Below are positions 7,782 through 17,741 of a stretch of 64,000 nt of DNA, piece after piece; the first letter of the stretch is position 1, and each line of letters begins with the position of its first letter. This DNA is from CALBPI01 sp038521865 (GTDB taxonomy: Bacteria; Pseudomonadota; Gammaproteobacteria; Steroidobacterales; Woeseiaceae). The stretch covers positions 62,001-126,000 of the forward strand of contig JBCBKO010000004.1 in the NCBI GenBank assembly GCA_038521865.1, given 5' to 3'. The position numbers were made by a program, and so were the translations under genes. Below the pieces are notes generated by a model that searched no databases, had not been told where the DNA came from, and saw nothing but the letters and a program-made list of their open reading frames with translations.

Positions 7782-10013
7782 ATGAGTTTTCTCGCGGAGC
7801 TAAAACGCCGCAATGTGATTCGTGTGGCAACGGTCTACGCGGTAGGTACCTGGCTCGTTTTGCAGGTGGGTGATATCACCTCCGGCCTGCTCGGTTTGCC
7901 GGACTGGACGTTGCGCTTCATCTTATTTGTCGCAGCGTTGGGCTTCCCCTTCGCGTTGATTTTTTCCTGGGTCTACGAGCTCACGCCAGAAGGCATCAAG
8001 CGCGAGTCGGAAATCGATCGCTCACAATCGATTACTACCGAAACGGGCAGTCGATTGAATACGGTCATTATCGGGTTGCTCACGCTTGCGGTCGCGGTTT
8101 TGCTTGCCGATCGTATTGTTACGCGCAGCTCGGCGCCCGATCCAACATCTGTTCAAGTCGAAGTGATTGATGACCACTCAATTGCCGTGTTGCCCTTCGA
8201 TGACTACTCCGCTGAAGGTGAGCGCTATCTTGCTAATGGCTTGACGGAAACGCTCACAACTATGCTCACGTCTGTGCAGAATTTGCGAGTCACTGGCCAG
8301 ACTTCGGCGTTTGCTTTCGTGGGAGCGAACAAGCCAGCGCCGGAAATTGCGTCTGAGTTGGGCGTTGTTTACTTGCTGCGTGGCAGTGTCCAAAGATCGG
8401 GAGAGAACCTTCGAATAACAGCCAACCTGATTGACTCAAAGAAGGATGCGACGGTTTGGTCCGAGGTCTTTGACAAGAGCGCCGATGATATTTTTCAGAT
8501 TCAGGACGAAATTGCCGACACCGTTGTAGCGATCATCGCCGCGGATATTGTCTCGGGTGGATCCGGGGTCGTTCTTGAGAGCGTCGGCACAACGAATCGA
8601 GGCGCCTACGAGTTGTTCCTGAGGGCGGTAGAAGCGCGTCGACCAGGTTCTTTTGAGGCGCTCCAGTCCGCTGAGATACTCCTAAAGAATGCGCTGACAC
8701 TGGACCCGGATTTTTTTGAGGCGCTGGTCGAATTGACCGATCTCTATTCAGCTCAGATCAATACTGGGCTTCGACCCCGTTCTGAGTATGGTGACGTACT
8801 CGCTATCTCGGAACGCGCTTTGAGTATTCGCCCGGACTCTATCGACGCTCAAGTCATGAATATTCAGACCAAAGTTGCGATTGCATTTGGAGAAGGCGAT
8901 TTTGGTGCACTGGACAATCTTGAGGAGCAAACCAAGAAAATCCTCGAGCGAGAGAACCTACCGGTGCGGGCAATGGGTTCGCTCGCGGGATATCTGCAAT
9001 GGGCTGGTCGCGACGAAGAGGCTATCGGACTGTTAGAGCAAGCGGCGGCATTGGACCCGCTTAATCCTGAATACCACTTCAAGATCGGCTTCATGATGGA
9101 GCTTGCTGAGAGATTCTCGGAGGCGCGGACTGCGTATCGTCGATCATTGGAGGTTGAACAGTCTCAACCCTTGGTCTGGGCGTCGCTCGCATTTGTTGAT
9201 GCCCGTATGGGCGACCTCGTTGGATTCATCAAGAACTATGATCGCTCGATGGAATTCGACCGGGATGACCCTGAGCTTCCAGGGGCCGTTGCGTATGAAC
9301 TGTACAAAATCGATCTTGTCGATGAAGCGGAGCCGTACCTGGAACGCGTGGAAGAAATGGCACCAGGTTCGGATATTCATCGATTGTTGCAGCTCGAGCG
9401 CGCGGCAGCCGTGGGCGATATGGGGCTTTTGAGCAAGCTGAGTCGGCAGGCAATAATCGATGATGCACCCTCGCGTGGCGGTTTTTTTGCATCGGCGGTT
9501 CGTTATCTGATCGAGTCCGCCGTCGCTCTTGATCAATTGGATGATGCGCTCGCCTTTCTTGACGAGACCGTTCCAGATTTCCGCTCACCCTACCGTTCTG
9601 GAGTGCCATCGAAAGTTAGTCATGCGCGGATCCTTTCCGAGCCGTTTCTGATTCCGACTTATTCGGCTGATGAGCGAGAACGGTATGCCGGCGAAGTTAG
9701 GTTGTATCTGGAAAATTCGGGTGCAGATCTGAGTCTGTCCCGACATCTCAACATTATTTTGCTCGCACTCGAGGATGACGAGGATCAGCTGACGCGCTTC
9801 TACCGGGATAACGTGCTCGATGCGTTCACGTTCCGTGGTCCAAGGCAGATAGAGCGCCAACTCTTTTCCTTGGACTTGGGCAAATCACTTCTTGAGGATA
9901 ACGAAATCCGGCGGAAATTAACGGGCTGGGACACGGCGCTCGACCGAACGCGCGCCAACGTCAAAAGACATCTCGCGACACCGCAGAACCAACGATCCAC
10001 GGAGGCAATCTGA
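7782..10013 (+). CDS. membrane-anchored TolB-like/TPR protein, paralogue 1
   Basis: 743 residues. A basic N-terminus (MSFLAELKRRN) leads into transmembrane segments at about 13-31 and 44-65. A highly conserved linker (ELTPEGIKRESE) and a third segment at about 94-110 follow. Then come a TolB-like domain (about 132-255, SIAVLPFDDYS ... LLRGSVQRSG ... IQDEIA) and TPR-type helical repeats to the end. TolB-like domains of this kind are found in adenylate-cyclase-like and CadC-like membrane proteins. The soluble part is expected in the periplasm, but the topology is not certain. It is the first of four tandem copies and shares long stretches of nearly identical DNA with copy 2 in the anchor region. 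Function unknown, probably a scaffold or sensor. Confidence 0.85.
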   Translation: MSFLAELKRRNVIRVATVYAVGTWLVLQVGDITSGLLGLPDWTLRFILFVAALGFPFALIFSWVYELTPEGIKRESEIDRSQSITTETGSRLNTVIIGLLTLAVAVLLADRIVTRSSAPDPTSVQVEVIDDHSIAVLPFDDYSAEGERYLANGLTETLTTMLTSVQNLRVTGQTSAFAFVGANKPAPEIASELGVVYLLRGSVQRSGENLRITANLIDSKKDATVWSEVFDKSADDIFQIQDEIADTVVAIIAADIVSGGSGVVLESVGTTNRGAYELFLRAVEARRPGSFEALQSAEILLKNALTLDPDFFEALVELTDLYSAQINTGLRPRSEYGDVLAISERALSIRPDSIDAQVMNIQTKVAIAFGEGDFGALDNLEEQTKKILERENLPVRAMGSLAGYLQWAGRDEEAIGLLEQAAALDPLNPEYHFKIGFMMELAERFSEARTAYRRSLEVEQSQPLVWASLAFVDARMGDLVGFIKNYDRSMEFDRDDPELPGAVAYELYKIDLVDEAEPYLERVEEMAPGSDIHRLLQLERAAAVGDMGLLSKLSRQAIIDDAPSRGGFFASAVRYLIESAVALDQLDDALAFLDETVPDFRSPYRSGVPSKVSHARILSEPFLIPTYSADERERYAGEVRLYLENSGADLSLSRHLNIILLALEDDEDQLTRFYRDNVLDAFTFRGPRQIERQLFSLDLGKSLLEDNEIRRKLTGWDTALDRTRANVKRHLATPQNQRSTEAI

Positions 10014-10014
10014 C

Positions 10015-12225
10015 GTGAGTCTTTTTGCCGAGCTGAGACGTCGCAACGTTATTCGTGTAGCAACGGTCTACGCAGTAGGCACATGGCTTGTATTGCAGGT
10101 GGGTGACATTACCTCTGGCATTTTCGGCCTGCCAGACTGGACGCTCAGGTTTCTGGTGTTCGTCGCAGCGTTGGGCTTCCCCTTTGCATTGATTTTTTCC
10201 TGGGTCTACGAGCTCACGCCGGAAGGCATCAAGCGCGAGTCGGAAATCGATCGCTCGCAATCGATTACCACCGAGACGGGCAGTCGATTGAATACGGTCA
10301 TCATCGGCATGCTGGTCGTCACGATCGGCGTCCTGTTAGTCGATCGATTCCTGATCCTGCCAAAGCGTGATTCGGCAACCTCGTCTGCGGCAGCTGTTGA
10401 GACTGATCGTGCCTCGATCGCAGTGCTGCCTTTCGATGACTTCTCCGAAGGAGAGGGTAGTCGGTATATGGCCAATGGTCTGACTGAGACGCTTACGACC
10501 ATGTTAACGTCGGTCCAAAACCTGCGAGTTGCTGGTCAGACATCCGCGTTCGCGTTTCTTGGAGCAAACAAGAGTTCGCAGGAAATCGGCAGTGAGTTGG
10601 GCGTCACGTTTCTGCTACGCGGCAGCGTCCAGCGATCCGAGGATAAGTTGCGCATCACGGCTAACCTGATTGAATCCAGTAGCGATTCGACGGTGTGGTC
10701 GAAAGTTTTCGACAAGCAATCTGCAGACATTTTTGAAATTCAGGACGAGATCGCCAACGCAGTGGTTGCGCGGGTCGCTGCGGACGTGGTTTCAGGCGGG
10801 GCGATTCTGAAGCCCGCGAGTATCGGGACAGATAACACTGGTGCCTATGATCTTTTCTTGAAGGCGGTAGAAGCACGTCGTCCTGATACGTTCGAAGCGC
10901 TCGAAGCCGCTGAGGTGCTGCTGAAGTCGGCGCTCACGCTTGATCCGGATTTCGTTGAGGCAAACATGGAGCTCAGCGATCTCTATCTTGCGCAGATATG
11001 GACAGGCTCGCGTCCACAGTCAGACTATGGTGAGGCGCTGGTGTTGGCTAAGCGAGCTGTGGACCTTAGGCCGCAGTCACCTGATGCACAGATGGCTCGG
11101 ATCATGGCCGAAGTGCAGTTGGCTTTCGACCCTTACGATTTCGAAACACTGGAGCGCTTACGCCAGGAGACTGATGCGCTGCTGGAGCGCGACGACCTTT
11201 CCCCGAGAACGCGTGGTTATCTGGCAGGGTATCTCGCCCAATTCAAGCGGTACGATGAAGCGATTGAGATGATTGAGAATTCTATCGCGGCGGACCCGCT
11301 AAACGTTCAGCTACACAACAGCCTCGGGCGACTGCTCCGCTCGCAAGGGCGCCTGACCGAAGCGCGCGAAGCCTACCGTGCATCGATCGATGTTGAGGAA
11401 GCTCAGGCACATGCATGGTCCGCGCTCGGTAAGATCGATGAATCGCAGGGCGATGTGGTTGGGTTCATTAAGCATTATGAGCGTGCGATGGAATACGACC
11501 GACTTGATCCAGAAGTGCCAGGAGCTATTGCTTTCATCCTCTATGATCTCGATCTTGTGGAAGAGGCAGCACCTTACCTCGAGCGCGTGCGGGAGATGGC
11601 GCCGGGATCTGAGACTGAGCGTCTTCTGGAGCTGTACCGCGCTGCTTCTCTTAAGGACGATGCGTTACTCAATCGATTGGCGCGACAGGCGATTATCGAC
11701 GATGTCTCGAATAGAAATTGGTTCTTCGAGGACGCCGTTTTTTTCTTCATTCAGGCTTCGCAGGCGTTGGGTGAACTTGATGAGGCGCTACAGTTTCTGA
11801 ACGAGGAGCTTCCGGATTTCGACAACCCATACAGGGCGGGGGTCAATTCGAAAATCGCCCATGCTCGCGAAGTTTCCGAGGTTTATTTGCTTCCGACGTA
11901 TTCCGCAGAAGAGCGAGCAACGTTGGTTGAGCGCTTTGAAGCGTACAACGACGAATTCGGTGGCGAGGAGGTCTTGTGGGACGATGCGGTGATTCGGACG
12001 CTGATGGTTCGAGACGATATTGAAGGCATCAAGCGAATGTACAGGGACACAATATTCCCGAAATACTCCTATAGATCACCGAGAGATTTCCAACGTGCCA
12101 TTTTCGACACCGATTTTGGTCAGGAATTGCTTGAGGATCCGTACATCCGCGATAACGTAGAAGCTTGGGATATCGCGTTGGAACGCGTACGTGCGAACAC
12201 CAGGAAGTTTTTGGCAGAGCGCTAG
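10015..12225 (+). CDS. membrane-anchored TolB-like/TPR protein, paralogue 2
   Basis: 736 residues starting with GTG one base after the stop of paralogue 1, so translation is probably coupled. The architecture is the same: MSLFAELRRRN, two membrane segments, the ELTPEGIKRESE linker, a third segment, a TolB-like domain (SIAVLPFDDFS ... LLRGSVQRSE) and TPR repeats. The DNA coding for the second membrane segment and linker (about 10170-10310) differs from paralogue 1 at only a handful of positions, mostly silent, while the TPR parts have diverged strongly. This points to recent conversion or purifying selection on the anchor. Confidence 0.85.
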   Translation: MSLFAELRRRNVIRVATVYAVGTWLVLQVGDITSGIFGLPDWTLRFLVFVAALGFPFALIFSWVYELTPEGIKRESEIDRSQSITTETGSRLNTVIIGMLVVTIGVLLVDRFLILPKRDSATSSAAAVETDRASIAVLPFDDFSEGEGSRYMANGLTETLTTMLTSVQNLRVAGQTSAFAFLGANKSSQEIGSELGVTFLLRGSVQRSEDKLRITANLIESSSDSTVWSKVFDKQSADIFEIQDEIANAVVARVAADVVSGGAILKPASIGTDNTGAYDLFLKAVEARRPDTFEALEAAEVLLKSALTLDPDFVEANMELSDLYLAQIWTGSRPQSDYGEALVLAKRAVDLRPQSPDAQMARIMAEVQLAFDPYDFETLERLRQETDALLERDDLSPRTRGYLAGYLAQFKRYDEAIEMIENSIAADPLNVQLHNSLGRLLRSQGRLTEAREAYRASIDVEEAQAHAWSALGKIDESQGDVVGFIKHYERAMEYDRLDPEVPGAIAFILYDLDLVEEAAPYLERVREMAPGSETERLLELYRAASLKDDALLNRLARQAIIDDVSNRNWFFEDAVFFFIQASQALGELDEALQFLNEELPDFDNPYRAGVNSKIAHAREVSEVYLLPTYSAEERATLVERFEAYNDEFGGEEVLWDDAVIRTLMVRDDIEGIKRMYRDTIFPKYSYRSPRDFQRAIFDTDFGQELLEDPYIRDNVEAWDIALERVRANTRKFLAER

Positions 12226-12252
12226 TACGCGTAACTGATATTGGCTAAATCT

Positions 12253-14466
12253 GTGAGTTTCTTTTCCGAACTACAACGTAGGAATGTCATTCGTGTGGCG
12301 ACGGCCTACGCGATCGGTACCTGGTTGGTGCTTCAAGTTGTGGATGTCCTGACGGGGCTGTTGAGTCTTCCAGACTGGACATTGCGATTTGTTCTGATGA
12401 TCGCCGCCGTCGGATTTCCCTTCGCGTTGATTTTTTCCTGGGTCTACGAAATTACCCCGGAGGGCATCAAGCGCGAGTCGGAAATCGATCGCTCACAATC
12501 GATCACGCGCGAAACTGGGGGGCGTTTAAACACCGTCATCATCGGACTGCTCACGGTTGCGGTGGCTGTCTTGTTGGCAGATAGATTTCTGGTAAGCGGC
12601 CAAGAGCACGCAGCGAGTCCAGATGCTGTTGTGGATGTCGATAAGGCTTCGATTGCGGTTTTACCTTTCGATGATTACTCTGGTGAAGAGGATCGCTATT
12701 TCGCAAATGGGCTTACGGAAACGCTGACCAGCATGTTGACCTCGGTGCAGAACCTCAAGGTCGCTGGACAGACCTCCGCGTTTTCATTTCTGGGTGCTAA
12801 CAAGAGTTCGCAGGAAATCGGAGAAGAACTCAACGTTGCTTATCTGCTGCGTGGCAGCGTACAGCGCTCTGGCGAGCGACTGAGAATTACCGCGAATCTC
12901 ATCGACTCCGAGTCTGATGCGACTGTGTGGTCCAAGGTATTTGATAAGCAATCCGCCGATATCTTTGCGATCCAGGACGAGATCGCCAACACAGTGGTTG
13001 CGCGTGTGGCTGCCGATATCGTTTCGACAGATTTAGTGGCAACCCCTGAAGGCGTCGGCACGACGAATACTGGTGCCTACGATTTGTACCTCAAGGCCCT
13101 CGAAGCCAAGCGCCCGGGCTCTTTCGAAGCGCTTGCCGAAGCAGAGACGCTGCTCAAGAGCGCTCTTGCTCTGGATCCTGACTTTTTTGAGGGTCTGTAT
13201 GAGCTGTCGGAACTCTACCTAGCTCAAATGGTGACTGGAAGTCGACCCGAAGAGGATCTGGAGCTCGCGATTGCTTTGTCAGAGCAAGCACTCGCAGTGC
13301 GTTCCGACTCGATAAACGCTCGCGTGTTGAATATACGACTACGGGTTTTTGGTGCCTATAAGACTGGTGATTTTGAGAGTGCCGATGCACTGGCGGCGGA
13401 AGCATCCGAAATTCTTGAACTCCCTAACCTACCTGCACAGGCGCGTTTCCATTTGTCAGGCTACCTTCAATTCTACGGGCAGGCAGACGCCGCAGTTGCG
13501 CTTCTCGAGGAGGCCATAGAGCGTGATCCACTAAATTTAATGCTGCACAACCGTCGCGGTGCGATTCTGGCATCTGAGGGTAGGTATAACGAGGCAAGAC
13601 TGGCGTTCAGTCGTTCCCTTGAGATTGAGCCCGCCCAGCCAAATGCTTGGGCATCGCTTGCCGCGATCGACAATGCGATGGGTGATGTGGTCAGCTTTAT
13701 CCAGAGCTACGACCGAGCCATTGAATTCGATCCAAGAGACCCTGAGCTTCCGGGCAGCGTCGCTTGGAGGCTATTGACGTTGGACCTTGTCGAAGAGGCG
13801 CAGCCTTACATCGATCGCGTTCGAGAGATAGCGCCGAATTCCCTCGAGGTCAAAGATCTCGAGTTGGAGCGTCTAGCTGCACTTGGGGATTACCCTCAGC
13901 TCGATAAGCTCGCCCGACAGCTGATCGTGGATGACGTGGGTAATCGTCGTGGTCTGTATGCGCGATCTGTTGGTTACTGCATAGAATCGGCACTCGCTTT
14001 GGATCAGCTTGACGAAGCATTGGAATTTCTTAACGAAGCTGTCCCTGGTTTCGCTAACCAGTATGGTGAGGGGACGCCCTCAAAGTCAGTTCTCGCTCGT
14101 GAGAGAGCTGATATCTATCTGGTTGACACGTACACGGAAGAGGAGCGGGAAACGTTGTACGAAAAATTCCAGCGGTACAACGCGTTAATTGGATCGGAGG
14201 TGAATTTTGGGGACGGCGTCAAGCTCACTGGTTTGTTGTTTCAAAATGACCCGGACGCGATGGGAGCCTATTACATCGACACGGTGTTTCAAAAACATCC
14301 GTTCATGATGCGTCGTCACTTAAAACGGAGAGTATTCGAAACGGAGCTTGGCAAGGAGCTTCTGGACGATGCCAAGATACGTTCTAATGTTGAGGCCTGG
14401 GATGTCGCGCTAGAGCGTGCCAAATTGAACGTCCGGAATTACCTGGACAGCCGGCAACCGATTTGA
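12253..14466 (+). CDS. membrane-anchored TolB-like/TPR protein, paralogue 3
   Basis: 737 residues from the GTG at 12253, chosen because MSFFSELQRRN then lines up with the starts of the other copies; a TTG at 12241 would add four residues. It has the same three membrane segments (here the linker is EITPEGIKRESE), a TolB-like domain (SIAVLPFDDYS ... LLRGSVQRSG) and TPR repeats. The linker DNA again matches paralogues 1 and 2 closely (around 12420-12500). It lies 27 bp after paralogue 2. Function unknown. Confidence 0.85.
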   Translation: MSFFSELQRRNVIRVATAYAIGTWLVLQVVDVLTGLLSLPDWTLRFVLMIAAVGFPFALIFSWVYEITPEGIKRESEIDRSQSITRETGGRLNTVIIGLLTVAVAVLLADRFLVSGQEHAASPDAVVDVDKASIAVLPFDDYSGEEDRYFANGLTETLTSMLTSVQNLKVAGQTSAFSFLGANKSSQEIGEELNVAYLLRGSVQRSGERLRITANLIDSESDATVWSKVFDKQSADIFAIQDEIANTVVARVAADIVSTDLVATPEGVGTTNTGAYDLYLKALEAKRPGSFEALAEAETLLKSALALDPDFFEGLYELSELYLAQMVTGSRPEEDLELAIALSEQALAVRSDSINARVLNIRLRVFGAYKTGDFESADALAAEASEILELPNLPAQARFHLSGYLQFYGQADAAVALLEEAIERDPLNLMLHNRRGAILASEGRYNEARLAFSRSLEIEPAQPNAWASLAAIDNAMGDVVSFIQSYDRAIEFDPRDPELPGSVAWRLLTLDLVEEAQPYIDRVREIAPNSLEVKDLELERLAALGDYPQLDKLARQLIVDDVGNRRGLYARSVGYCIESALALDQLDEALEFLNEAVPGFANQYGEGTPSKSVLARERADIYLVDTYTEEERETLYEKFQRYNALIGSEVNFGDGVKLTGLLFQNDPDAMGAYYIDTVFQKHPFMMRRHLKRRVFETELGKELLDDAKIRSNVEAWDVALERAKLNVRNYLDSRQPI

Positions 14467-14482
14467 ACCGGTCGGCGACGTC

Positions 14483-16705
14483 ATGAGTTTTCTCTCCGAA
14501 CTCAAACGCAGAAACGTGATTCGCGTCGCGACTGTGTATGCGGTTGGTACGTGGCTCGTCTTGCAGGTCGTCGATGTACTCGCCGGCATCTTGAGCTTGC
14601 CGGATTGGACCCTGCGTTTCGTGCTTCTGATCGCAGCTTTGGGTTTTCCTTTCGTATTGGTTTTTTCGTGGGTGTATGAGCTCACACCTGAGGGCATCAA
14701 GCGCGAGACAGAGGTCAAGCCTGATGACTCGGTGACCTCTGCCACAGCACATAAACTCAACCTGACGATCATCGGGTTGTTGTGCCTGACGATCGGATTG
14801 CTGCTGGCAAATCAGTTTTGGTACGTACCTACTGGCGAGCCAGCGGCCAAGGCAGCGGCAATCAGCGATGTCGATTCCAACTCGATTGCTGTCCTCCCGT
14901 TCGACAGTTTTTCATCGGATCCTAACAATGCCTATCTGGCGAGCGGTCTGACTGAGACGTTGATCACGATGCTGTCCTCGGCGAGTGATCTGCGCGTTGC
15001 AGGCGAGACATCCGCTTTTGCCACAGATGCACGCAAGAGTACGGCCGAGATTGCCAGAGAACTTGGCGTGGCTTACGTCTTGCGTGGCAGCGTGCAGAAA
15101 GCGGGCGAGACACTTCGTGTGACTGCGAGTCTGATTGACAGCCGCAACAGCAACACCGTCTGGTCAGAAAAGTTCGATAAGTCTGTTGATGAGATTTTCG
15201 CGATTCAGGATGAAATCACAGATTCGGTGTTTGCGATTGTCGTCAGCGAAATGCTGGGTATTGCGCAGGACTCGCGGCCGCAGCGGATCGGCACAACCGA
15301 TATCACAGCATTTGATCTCTACCTGCGGGCGGTGAACGCCGCACGACCGGGTTCCTTTGAAGCGCTTGAAACAGCGGAACAGCTTCTGTCACAAGCGCTT
15401 TCTCGTGATGCTGACTTCGTAGAAGCGCTGATTGAAATGAGCTCGATCTACTTGTCCCAGATATCGACCGGCCTCAGACCACCAACACCGGGTTTCAGCG
15501 AAGCGGCGGATCTTGCCGCCCGTGCGTTGGCGCAAAGACCGGACTCGGCGGACGCTGCAATCCTCGAGTTGGAAGCAAGGTCGCGTGCAGATCTCGCCAT
15601 CGGAATTTACGAGAGTACAACGGAGATCGCCGAGGAAGCCTTGGAGATTCTGAATCGCTCACCTAATTCTCTGCGTGTCATCATGTCGTATGCCGGATAC
15701 TTGCAGTTCGATGGTGAGGATGAGCAGGCGCTCGCGCTGCTCCAACGAGCCGCCTTGATCGATCCAAAAAATCCGAGGGTCTTCCAATTGTTAGGCGGTG
15801 CGTATGCCAACACAGATCAATATGGAGAATCTCGTGCGGCGTTTCGCAAGTCGCTCGATCTCGAGGAGGCGCAACCCAATATCTGGGCTTCAATCGCCAA
15901 TCTGGACTATCGCGACGGCAACCATGTGGGGTTCATCAAAAACTACAAACGCGCCATGGAGTTTGATCCCCAAGACCCCGAGCTTCCGTTCGAGGTTGCT
16001 GCAACGCTTTACCGTATGGATTTTGTGGAGGCCGGAGATGAGTATCTTGGATATGTGCGCGATATCGATGAGAACTCACCGTCAGCTCGCATACTAGAAG
16101 TCGAGCGCGCATTGGCTTTGGGTGAAACCGAGACCGTCCAGGCATTGACTCGGCAACTGATCGAAGATGGTGTCGAAAACCGAAACGATGCGTTTAGCAG
16201 TGCGGTATTTAACTTTGTTCTGGCCTCCAGTCAGCGGTCTCAACTCGAAGAAGCATTAGCGTTTCTCGAAAGTCGTTACCCTGAATTTTCAGATCCGTAC
16301 CGCGAGGGTGTACCCCCTAAAATTGGATCTGCTCGTGCGGGTATCGAGGTGTTGCTCCTGTCGCAGTACTCAGAGGCGCAAGCAAAACAACAAGCGGACA
16401 AACTTCGCGTTTTGCTTGCCGCATTTCGAATCGAAGTCAGTGAAACACGTATTCCCCAAGCCGTGTTGTTTTTACTGGAAAACAACATCGAGGGCGCGAT
16501 CGCGCACTACCGGGATACGATTTTACCGTCGCGTCCGTTTCGAACGCTTCGGCATCCCGAACGGACCATTCTGAGTCTCGAGGTATCCAGACCTTTGCTT
16601 GAGGATGAGGCGATCAGGAAAGGTCTGGAAGTCTGGAATTCAGGTCTTGAGAGCGCCAGAGAAGAAGTGGCGCGCTATCTTGCCTCCAACGATTCAGCGA
16701 TCTAG
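14483..16705 (+). CDS. membrane-anchored TolB-like/TPR protein, paralogue 4
   Basis: 740 residues, ATG start (MSFLSELKRRN), 16 bp after paralogue 3. It has the same order of membrane segments, linker (ELTPEGIKRETE), TolB-like domain (SIAVLPFDSFS ... VLRGSVQKAG) and TPR repeats. It is the most divergent of the four: the serine-rich RSQSIT stretch after the linker is replaced by KPDDSVT, and the anchor DNA has many more changes. It ends the tandem array; a small NTF2-like gene follows 36 bp later. Function unknown. Confidence 0.85.
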   Translation: MSFLSELKRRNVIRVATVYAVGTWLVLQVVDVLAGILSLPDWTLRFVLLIAALGFPFVLVFSWVYELTPEGIKRETEVKPDDSVTSATAHKLNLTIIGLLCLTIGLLLANQFWYVPTGEPAAKAAAISDVDSNSIAVLPFDSFSSDPNNAYLASGLTETLITMLSSASDLRVAGETSAFATDARKSTAEIARELGVAYVLRGSVQKAGETLRVTASLIDSRNSNTVWSEKFDKSVDEIFAIQDEITDSVFAIVVSEMLGIAQDSRPQRIGTTDITAFDLYLRAVNAARPGSFEALETAEQLLSQALSRDADFVEALIEMSSIYLSQISTGLRPPTPGFSEAADLAARALAQRPDSADAAILELEARSRADLAIGIYESTTEIAEEALEILNRSPNSLRVIMSYAGYLQFDGEDEQALALLQRAALIDPKNPRVFQLLGGAYANTDQYGESRAAFRKSLDLEEAQPNIWASIANLDYRDGNHVGFIKNYKRAMEFDPQDPELPFEVAATLYRMDFVEAGDEYLGYVRDIDENSPSARILEVERALALGETETVQALTRQLIEDGVENRNDAFSSAVFNFVLASSQRSQLEEALAFLESRYPEFSDPYREGVPPKIGSARAGIEVLLLSQYSEAQAKQQADKLRVLLAAFRIEVSETRIPQAVLFLLENNIEGAIAHYRDTILPSRPFRTLRHPERTILSLEVSRPLLEDEAIRKGLEVWNSGLESAREEVARYLASNDSAI

Positions 16706-16741
16706 TCACTTCGCTGAGATGGCACACCAAGGAGATTTGCG

Positions 16742-17314
16742 ATGCTGTCGAATTTTGTGAAGGTGGTTTTGCTGTTTCTGCCGATCTCTGCGGTGGCGCA
16801 GGTCGAGCTGACGAAAGAACAACAAGAGGTCGTCAATAAGGCGTTGGCGAAAGCGTTCTATGAAGACCTCTGGAATAGCAATAACACCGACCAATACGGC
16901 AAGTACATGGCCGATACCTACATCGCCCATGACATTGGTGATCGCAAAGGTGTTGTGGAGCCCGCGATCGAACAGAAGAACATCGCCGATTTCTTTTGGA
17001 ATAACGGTGAGATGAGCGTCGAGTACGACTACCAGGTCGCCGATGGTGATCTCGTGGCGACGCGATGGATTTGGAAATATGAGCCGACGACACTATTCGG
17101 CAAGGTATTTCTGAACAGCCCGGATATCCCCATCATCAACGTGTTTCGGTTTGAGAACGGTAAGATCGTCGAGCTATGGAATCATCGGCATGACATCGAT
17201 ACGGGAATGACGCTGCGCTTCAAGATGCAAGGCTTCGCTGCGGGTGTCGTGTTGATGCTGTTGCCGCTACTGATTATGCGTGCTCGCTGGAAGCGGAAGG
17301 CGCTCGCTCTATAA
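16742..17314 (+). CDS. secreted SnoaL/NTF2-like protein with C-terminal membrane segment
   Basis: 190 residues with a strong ribosome site (AAGGAGA) before the ATG. Residues 1-19 look like a signal peptide. About residues 25-150 resemble the SnoaL-like/NTF2 fold (FYEDLWNSNN, YMADTYIAHD, VFRFENGKIVELWNHRHD). A hydrophobic helix near 160-178 followed by RARWKRK would anchor the C-terminus, with the fold outside the cytoplasm. Members of this fold bind small ligands or act as cyclases/isomerases; nothing here fixes the role. It closes the halogenase-TPR run, and its last 41 bp overlap the convergent MaoC gene. Confidence 0.75.
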   Translation: MLSNFVKVVLLFLPISAVAQVELTKEQQEVVNKALAKAFYEDLWNSNNTDQYGKYMADTYIAHDIGDRKGVVEPAIEQKNIADFFWNNGEMSVEYDYQVADGDLVATRWIWKYEPTTLFGKVFLNSPDIPIINVFRFENGKIVELWNHRHDIDTGMTLRFKMQGFAAGVVLMLLPLLIMRARWKRKALAL

Positions 17315-17741
17315 GATTCGTTGAGATCGCGGAGAACACGAGGTCATCATTCTGATTGAATAACTGGTAATGAAAGCGGGTCACGCCCCGCGAAGGATCT
17401 GAGCTCGAGACTCGCTTCTCAAGACAAGTCGCTCTCGCTCTGAGCATGTCTCCTGCCCTAACCGCGATCGGCCACCGCACCTCATCCCATGCGACCCCGC
17501 AAATCCACGCGATATTGTGCGAGAGCTGATGATCGAGCTTTCGCCACAGCATCATCGTGTATTGCCCTGAAGCAATGACTTCGCCAAATCGTGACTCCTG
17601 CGCAGCCTCAGGATCTGTGTGGAAGTACTGCGGATCGTATTCCTTAGCGAACTCGATCATATGATCGTGATCCACTACCAAAGGCTCGGAGTCGAGCGTC
17701 TCACCGATAACCAGGTCTTCCAGGTATCGCCATTGCGTCAT
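17274..17741 (-). CDS. MaoC-like (R)-enoyl-CoA hydratase family protein
   Basis: 155 residues, single hot-dog domain. The active-site segment EYDPQYFHTDPEAA carries the Asp/His pair of MaoC-type hydratases, and GEVIASGQYTM follows at the expected spacing. These enzymes hydrate trans-2-enoyl-CoA. The start overlaps the stop of the GST-like gene by 4 bp (ATGA), so the two form an operon that diverges from the CoA-transferase gene. The 3' end overlaps the NTF2-like gene by 41 bp. A role in CoA-thioester catabolism fits the neighbours. Confidence 0.88.
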   Translation of the reverse strand: MTQWRYLEDLVIGETLDSEPLVVDHDHMIEFAKEYDPQYFHTDPEAAQESRFGEVIASGQYTMMLWRKLDHQLSHNIAWICGVAWDEVRWPIAVRAGDMLRARATCLEKRVSSSDPSRGVTRFHYQLFNQNDDLVFSAISTNLIERAPSASSEHA

